Source: Agelas oroides
Taxonomy: Eukaryota; Porifera; Demospongiae; Agelasida; Agelasidae
Direction: 5' to 3'
Assembly (NCBI GenBank): GCA_949130485.1
Contig: OX422186.1
Location: 4,621,792 to 4,685,791, forward strand
DNA length: 64,000 nt
Position 1 is the stretch's first letter. Each line of letters starts with the position of its first letter. The position numbers and the translations under genes were made by a program. Shown here in pieces: positions 58,842-64,000 of the stretch. Below the pieces are notes generated by a model. The model was not told where the DNA came from. It made no database searches and was given only the letters and a program-made list of their open reading frames with translations.

Positions 58842-59231
58842 TAGCCTCGTTCCCAGGCCCCGCCCAGCTTTCCATCGCTGTCAGTATGGAAAAGCGGGAG
58901 AGGGCCTGGTATCTTTTCTCACGTGAGTGATGTCAGGATAGAAAGGGTTTAATTGTGTGTGGGTGCACAGGGCCCAGAATAGCAAAAAGAGCCAACGTAC
59001 ATGTGGCAGGTAACTTACCGCTCATATCTAGCTAGCGGAGGGCGTTTGTCGTATACACCGAGCGTTGAGCGTGTAGTCGGTTGAACAATACATGAAACAC
59101 AGCCTGTTTGTTCTGAAAATTTTCGCTATTTTCCAATTACGTCATGCTCATGTGAGAAAAGATACTGGGCTCTCCCCACTTTTTTGTACTGCAAGCGACG
59201 GAAAGCTGGGTGGGGCCTGGGAACGAGGCTA
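58842..59231. mobile_element. MITE with TAGCCTCGTTCCCAGG ends, copy 1 (9-bp TSD)
   Basis: The terminal inverted repeats extend about 85 bp: TAGCCTCGTTCCCAGGCC(C) ... CAGCTTTCC ... TATCTTTTCTCACGTG on the left, matched inverted on the right. It is flanked by GGGTTCCAC (58,833-58,841) and GGGTTCTAC (59,232-59,240), a 9-bp duplication with one mismatch. Long TIRs plus 9-10-bp duplications are typical of Mutator-like elements, so this is likely a MULE-derived MITE. Confidence 0.8.
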
Positions 59232-59270
59232 GGGTTCTACAGAAAACGTTTCTCTCTTAACCCAGTGATT

Positions 59271-59285
59271 GTTTTCATGGCAACT
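59271..59285 (+). promoter_or_regulatory. X-box-like motif 2
   Basis: GTTTTCATGGCAAC fits the same palindrome with one central deviation. Confidence 0.35.
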
Positions 59286-59332
59286 TGTCATAATGGCAGA
59301 TCCTTTTCAAAGGAAGCCCTTGTTTACACAAT

Positions 59333-59347
59333 GGTTTCCATGGCAAC
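59333..59347 (+). promoter_or_regulatory. X-box-like motif 3
   Basis: GGTTTCCATGGCAAC, the inverted counterpart of motif 1 in the opposite arm. Confidence 0.4.
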
Positions 59348-59373
59348 ATCTGGACCACTTCAGGGTGATATTC

Positions 59374-59938
59374 TAGCCTTGTTCCCAGGCTCTTGTGCAT
59401 GGGCGGAGGAAGAAGAGCCTGGTACACACTGTTTGCGAATGCTCAGTTCCCCAGGATTTCTGGGAATTTGGAAATTTCCATAAAATATGTCCCATTATTA
59501 CACTAACCTCCACGAGGCACGCTGATTTATCCCGTATAAAAGATGCCTGCCACTGACTACGCTCTGTGTAGACGATGACGAGGGAGCGACAAAGGTACTC
59601 AGCTCTTCGCTTGCAGGAGTTATCCACGCTCTCGTCCATTCCAGCTAAACGCTGTGGCACGTGAATGACGCAATCTTTCCCTTTGAAGTTCACCGATCGC
59701 CTCGAATGAAGCAATGCAGACCATTACCGTCAAAGCAATATTGCTTTTGACTTCAAAACCGCCCGTATGTGTCCCACAGAGAGTATAACCATTCAGTGCG
59801 GCTTTTCAGCAGGTAAACTGTAATTTTATTGTAGCGGAGTAGTATGCAGGTTACCAAGGGAACTTGGCGCATGCGCGAACAGTGTGTACCAGGCTCTCTT
59901 TCCTCCTCCCCCCGTACAAGACCCTGGGAATGAGGCTA
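59374..59938. mobile_element. MITE with TAGCC...GGCTA ends, copy 2 (10-bp perfect TSD)
   Basis: Left end TAGCCTTGTTCCCAGG and right end inverted TAGCCTCATTCCCAGG, with the similarity continuing inward through GAGCCTGGTACACACTGTT for about 75 bp. GGTGATATTC flanks both sides (59,364-59,373 and 59,939-59,948) without a mismatch. The element is 565 bp with no coding potential. It belongs to the same superfamily as the element at 58,842 but has a different interior. Confidence 0.85.
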
Positions 59939-60046
59939 GGTGATATTCTAGAAGGTGTGAGTCAAAAGCCCAACTTAAACAGTGAAGAGTTGCACTACTG
60001 AGACATATGTTGTACCTCTGGTCATAACTGTTCCTATACATGGCAG

Positions 60047-60227
60047 GAACTGAGGAGTTCATAAGGAAGAACCCAGAGATCCTTAGAAACTGCATCACTG
60101 TGTCTACTAACGACATCACTTGTAACAAGGATACAGGAGAAGGATCAAAGCTGCAGTGTTGGAGTAGGGGGCACCTCTTTATTGTGAGGTCATGCGGGCA
60201 TATTGATGCCTGGCATCCCCTTTACAG
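60047..60227 (+). CDS. KDZ transposase-like gene, exon 5
   Basis: The acceptor is ACATGGCAG/GAACTG and the donor TTTACAG/GTACAT. In phase 1 it reads GTEEFIRKNPEILRNCITVS, then NDITCNKDTGE, then QCWSRGHLFIVRSCGHIDAW. The GHxxIVxxCGHIxxWxPLY stretch leads directly into the core RNase-H fold in exon 6; its Cys/His content suggests a metal-binding insert. Length 181 bp, leaving phase 2. Confidence 0.7.
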
Positions 60228-60357
60228 GTACATAAAGTACATATTTGACTGTTGCTGATGACTTGGCACCTGGCTGTACTGCCTGATTGAGAATACAGTT
60301 CAGTTTTTTGACTCTGTACATCCTGATTATATACAAGTCAAGAACTTGTAGCCATCC

Positions 60358-60685
60358 TAGCCTTGTTCCTATCCCCCACCCAGCCTTCTGTACGTTGCAA
60401 TATATAAAAGCATAAAAAGGCCATGTGATATGTGTAGACAGAAGGTAGAGAGAACTTAATTAAATGTAGGTGAACTGTTGATAGTTCCCACACATACAGT
60501 TGTGTGATTAACATGTGATTTGAGTTCTGGCTTGCAGGGGGCCTTGAAACCCTACAAAAAGATATTTAAAAGCACTTGGGCCTCCCAGATAAATTTTTGG
60601 CAGTAACCAAGCAATTTAGTGTGCAGTGACCTATAACCTGCTGTACTACTAAGCAATGCACTTGTGTAGCCTGGGAACATGGCTA
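60358..60685. mobile_element. Decayed MITE of the TAGCC family in intron 5
   Basis: TAGCCTTGTTCCTATCCCCC followed by CACCCAGCCTT at the left resembles copy 1 (58,842); CCTGGGAACATGGCTA closes the right end. The flanks AGCCATCC and AGTCATACC may be an eroded target duplication. Confidence 0.45.
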
Positions 60686-60764
60686 AGTCATACCTAGTTT
60701 TGTTGAAGCTCAGTAGTAAATACTTCTATAGCAGATGACAGATTTTGCACTTTATCATTTACAG

Positions 60765-61197
60765 ATCGGAATCACCCTCCCAGGTGTTTATAATAACCAT
60801 AAGGTGGCTGCTGCATACTCTCAGCACGATCCCTACAGATGAATGGAAGAATGTAGTGGTGTGTTATGACAATATGTGCCACCTTGATCAACTGAAGGCA
60901 GCTCAAGAAAATCTACCACTTTCTCCACCCTTCCACACCATGTGGAAGTCTGTCACCAAAATTATCGACAATTTACATATAAAGAACCATAAAGATCCAA
61001 GGTGCCTTGTTCAGTATGATCCAAGTCCTGTAAAGGAATCCAATCCAAAATTTAACTTAATATGCGCTGAGCAGACATTTGCTTGGCTATCTCGATTTAA
61101 GAAAATATTATCAGCTATGCCGAAGACACATCATTGTTTCTTTCTTCGGTGGTGGCTATTTCACGGAACGGAACGGAACGGAACGGAACGGAACTAA
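60765..61197 (+). CDS. KDZ transposase-like gene, exon 6 (catalytic core), 3' end disrupted
   Basis: The acceptor is ATTTACAG/ATCGG; phase matches exon 5. It codes SESPSQVFIITIRWLLHTL, then VVVCYDNMCHLDQLKAA near residue 518, IIDNLHIKNHKDPRC near 554, and ICAEQTFAWLSRFKKIL near 587, ending in MPKTHHCFFLRWW. The YDNMC Asp (523), the Asp-His pair of IDNLHxxNH and the Glu of EQxFxWL (590) are the hallmarks of the KDZ transposase core; with Asp 360 in exon 4 they would complete a DDE-type site. After FFLRWW the frame enters CGGAAC tandem repeats and stops at 61,195, so the natural C-terminus is probably lost or lies in another exon (a possible donor CTTCG/GTGGTG sits at 61,149). Confidence 0.8.
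61164..61194. repeat. CGGAAC pentamer-type tandem repeat at the KDZ gene end
   Basis: Six tandem GGAAC units within CGGAACGGAACGGAAC, with further CGGAAC copies at about 61,209 and 61,233. It marks the boundary between the KDZ reading frame and the leader of the next gene. Confidence 0.85.
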
Positions 61198-61319
61198 GGT
61201 CTAAAATGCGGAACGGAGCTGGTCTAAAACACGGAACAGCCAAACTGCGCATGCGCATGAGAGGCGCGGGTTTTGGCGGTAAAGTACGAAGCACAGCATG
61301 TGTGATGTGAAGTCGGAAG

Positions 61320-61482
61320 ATGAGCAAGTTGGTGGTGTTCCGCGTTTCCGCTACCCCCTTGGCCGTATCGGAAGTCGTTCAGCTTCTTAAGAACCCCCCA
61401 GAAGATGGGATATCCACTCTGCCACCAGCAAAGCCAAAGGCTGGGGAGATCTACATTTACAAGAACGATAACAGTGCAAATG
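61320..61482 (+). CDS. MULE/SWIM transposase gene, exon 1
   Basis: Starts MSKLVVFRVSATPLAVSEVV and ends YKNDNSAN at donor AATG/GTAAAC (phase 1). The following exon begins in the same phase, giving NDNSAN-DDWRCDQYRW. ATG 61,320 is chosen because it opens the frame just after a GC-rich, CpG-containing leader (61,240-61,319). The exon has no recognised domain by itself; in related proteins this N-terminal part precedes a WxxDxYxWxxxG DNA-binding-like motif. Confidence 0.7.
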
Positions 61483-61791
61483 GTAAACAACTGCTAATGC
61501 ATGGTGTGGGAAAGGTCTTGCTCTTACGTAAAGCCTTTATCATTCCTTGTGTGTGGGTGATGAATACTTAAATGGGAAGAGTACATGAGTGCTTACCGGA
61601 GTGTGATGTTAACTGATTGCTTACTCACTGATGATTCTTCATGCCATTCAGGATAGCTAGTTCCAGCATAGGTTCCAGCCTACAATTACCTCTACCTGTG
61701 ATGCTAAATACAGTCCAACCCCCCCTATTCTTGTGCAGAAGGAACAAGGCTATGATATTAACTTTTTATGTAATTTGCTCATCCCTAACAG

Positions 61792-63615
61792 ATGACTGGC
61801 GTTGTGACCAGTATAGGTGGGCAAATCAGGGGGTTCGTCGGCTTCCAAAAAGGGAGCCACAAGTAAAGAAGTCATACTTTTACATTGACACACCAAAGGG
61901 GCCCTCATCCAACTTCGTGAAGCATGCTTACCAACTAGTAGCCCCAAGCAACACCAGCACAGTTCTCATACATTACATTGGAGATGAAAGAGAAGTTGTT
62001 GATTTTCCCCATGGCAATGCTTCAAATCAAACTGGAAGACCTCACGTCAGGACATGCCCATCAGTCCTAAAAAGTCTACAAGATGTATGTAAGCACACCA
62101 CAACAGCAAAGGCATACAAAAGTCATGTTACTAAAGTACCACCTCCAACACACATGCCAGTCCTGCAGCCACGAAACTCAAAGCAAGTGAAAAACATCAG
62201 ATCAAAGCAGTTGCAGAAGCAACGTTTGTCACATGATGCACTTTACAATCTCCATGAACTGGCTGTTGACTTGCCAGATTTTGTACATGCGATACGCATA
62301 CATCCTGATCTGATATGCATTTGCAGCAACAAAGAGCTGCTCGATGAGTTGGATCGAGTGCTTCTGGTACAGTCCCCTTCACCCCAGTTGTTGTCATACG
62401 ACACAACTTTTCAACTGGGTGATTTTTATGTATCAACACTTGCTTTCCGACACACTCTGTTCAAGGAAGCCCCTGTTATTCCAGTTGCCTTCCTTATACA
62501 TGAAAGAAAGTTGCAGGCATGCCATGATGAGTTGTTTGGCATTTGCTGCAAGCTTGTGCCCGCCCTGAAGAAAATGAAGAAGCCCATAGTTACTGATGAG
62601 GAACAGGCCTACGTAAACACCATTGGTCAGTACCTACCAGCAGCAGCTCACCTCAGATGCTGGAACCATGTGCTAAGAGATGCAAAAAGATGGCTTCAAA
62701 GCCACGGAGCTCCAGCGCAGGATGTGTCTGTATATCTCACTGATATGAGGAGGCTCTTCCATCTACCAACAGAAAAAGAGTATTCAGAAAACTTGGATGA
62801 GATGGCTCAAAAATGGAGCGCTCCTTTTTTTAACTACTACAAGAACAACATACACCCAGACATCACGTCTATTGCACGGTGGGCAATTGAGCCATATGGG
62901 GTGTATGATCCATACAGTGGAGTGACCAACAATCAGGCCGAGGGGCTCAACTACGTGCTCAAACAACTGCAGGAGTGGAAAGAAGTGCCAGTTGATTGCA
63001 TGATCCTGGCCCTGCATTATTTACAGGGGTACTACCGAGTGGAGATAGCTCGTGGTCATCAAGGTCTGGGGAATTACCATCTTCACCCTCAGTTTTCCAC
63101 CTTACTCACAACACCGCCATTGCTCATTTCAGAGGAAAATGTCTACTGTCCAGAAAAGATAGTAGAGCGGATTAAGGAGAGCCTAAATCCACCCTCTGCA
63201 ATTGAACCAACTGTTCCCAGCACGAGTACCTCTAAGCCAGCACGTCAACACCTGTCTCAACATGAACGTGCAAGGCGTGTACTCAATGAGAATCAAATCA
63301 GTGTGGATTTGAAACTTCATACATTTACTGTGATGGGCTCAACATGCCCTCATGTTGTCACGCTTTTCCCGAAGGAAACTTGCTCATGCCCTTCTACCAC
63401 ACAATGCTATCATATTCTGGCAGCGAAAATGTCAATTGGCCAACACAGTGAAGATGGAAAAAGGCAGATAAACCTCTCACAGCTTCGAAAGAACTCTCGC
63501 CCCCGAAGTCAAAAGAGGTCTGGCAGAAAGCGTCCAAGGCCAGGCGACTGTGATGTTACTGCTGCACCTGATGCTGCAAACAAACTGAAAGAACCGAAAT
63601 TAGCAACAGATGATG
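61792..63615 (+). CDS. MULE/SWIM transposase gene, exon 2 (MULE core and SWIM zinc finger)
   Basis: A 1,824-bp exon (acceptor CCCTAACAG/ATGACTGG, donor GATG/GTGAGT). Residues are numbered on the spliced protein. DDWRCDQYRWANQG followed by RRLP near 55-72 is a conserved N-terminal element. The MULE-type DDE domain spans about 250-470: LLSYDTTFQLG (Asp 258), PIVTDEEQAY (Asp 323), HLRCWNHVLRDAKRW (the C/H motif of MULEs) and TNNQAEGLNYVL (Glu 438). A SWIM finger follows, Cys 585, Cys 587, Cys 593 and His 595 in CSCPSTTQCYH, then a basic Arg/Lys-rich tail. All catalytic and zinc ligands are present. The enzyme would cut and paste Mutator-type elements, or the gene may be domesticated. Confidence 0.9.
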
Positions 63616-63758
63616 GTGAGTATGCACTAACTTCATAACAAAGGAAAGGACTGCTAGCAAAAATATGTGTAGCACACTGCAGGAAATTTCAGTTGGTGCT
63701 AAAATCTTATTCTAGTGTGACTTTTATTCCATGCATGCTATGTGTTTATAAAATGCAG

Positions 63759-63911
63759 GCACTAAAGTTGAAGATGACTTGTTTTCCAACCCTGGAGATG
63801 CTCTTGATCTTCTTTGGGACATGCTATGCGATGACAATGGGTCGCGTTCGGACACTGCAGTCAAGCCAGACAAGCAGCAAACACACCCTGATGCTGCACT
63901 AGATCCCGAAG
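63759..63911 (+). CDS. MULE/SWIM transposase gene, exon 3 (gene continues off the window)
   Basis: The acceptor is AATGCAG/GCACTAAAG and the donor CCCGAAG/GTAAAT; both are phase 1, matching exon 2. It codes an acidic stretch, TKVEDDLFSNPGDALDLLWD, then SDTAVKPDKQ. No domain. If splicing is skipped, exon 2 reads into the intron and stops within about 8 codons at 63,636. Confidence 0.65.
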
Positions 63912-64000
63912 GTAAATTACAGGTGCTACTTGTACATTAGAATCGATTAGTGCATATATATACATTTGTATATAGATCTTGACAACAACTAATCATTCCA
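63912..64000. other. Start of intron 3, truncated by the window edge
   Basis: AT-rich sequence with ATATATA runs; nothing else is visible. Confidence 0.5.

Larger units (their letters stand above)
58784..59372. mobile_element. Older inverted-repeat element with X-box-like ends
   Basis: The left arm (about 58,784-58,822: AATAGCACCCTGGGGAG ... GTTTGCCATGGAAACC) is inverted with about 80% identity at 59,331-59,372 (GGTTTCCATGGCAACAT ... CAGGGTGATATT). A younger MITE (58,842-59,231) is nested within it. The exact termini and target duplication are unclear. Confidence 0.5.
56715..60046. other. Intron 4 of the KDZ-type gene, a nest of inverted-repeat elements
   Basis: A 3.3-kb intron with no exon I can support. 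It carries a foldback element at 56,929-57,616, unique sequence with nothing recognised at 57,617-58,780, an older inverted-repeat element at about 58,781-59,373 with a MITE inside it, and another MITE abutting at 59,374-59,938. These account for its length relative to the other introns (0.1-1.1 kb). Confidence 0.65.

Overview
Organism: this is a eukaryotic nuclear window. It has spliced genes with GT/AG introns, a PHD-finger/endonuclease/reverse-transcriptase LINE, several families of cut-and-paste transposons and their short derivatives, and a very large tandem repeat array. A spliced KDZ-type transposase gene next to a spliced MULE/SWIM transposase gene, plus Ginger-like DNA elements and a CR1/L2-like LINE, fits an early-branching marine animal. 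A demosponge is my best guess, but the sequence does not prove it.

Layout: positions 1-52,200 are one tandem array of a 72-bp monomer, all in one orientation, about 41.6 kb of array DNA (roughly 575 monomers), broken by seven kinds of inserted DNA. The monomers fall into about five ancestral classes (A-E), which are built into higher-order repeats (HORs). The clearest HOR is 25 monomers: 25 x 72 minus 10 bp of fixed deletions = 1,790 bp, and this is exactly the spacing seen between copies. Insertions are: a unique 0.5-kb block plus a damaged Ginger-like element (11,950-13,225); two inverted copies of a 581-bp CATAT...ATATG element (20,224-20,804 and 21,484-22,064); a 1,967-bp TIR element with a 7-bp target duplication (31,492-33,458); a nearly complete 5.4-kb LINE (35,469-40,863); and an 804-bp Ginger-like element with a CCGG duplication (48,131-48,934). 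The array extends beyond the left edge. It contains no credible gene; the many short open frames arise because 72 bp is a multiple of three.

Positions 52,201-53,920 are a G-rich minisatellite split by the 3' end of a second, poly(A)-tailed LINE. From 53,924 there is a plus-strand gene in six phase-compatible exons. It encodes a KDZ (Kyakuja-Dileera-Zisupton) transposase-like protein, and its last exon runs into a CGGAAC tandem repeat. Its introns carry several inverted-repeat elements, one family with TAGCC...GGCTA ends and 9-10-bp target duplications, and three RFX X-box-like motifs. From 61,320 to the right edge is a second plus-strand gene, three visible exons, for a MULE-type transposase with a SWIM zinc finger; it continues beyond the window.

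How it fits together: the array behaves as a sink for mobile DNA and evolves by unequal exchange. The flanking genes are themselves transposase genes, either mobile or domesticated. The most unusual observation is a set of at least four independent 4-bp CATG insertions in the array. They match what excision of the 581-bp CA...TG element without target duplication would leave behind.
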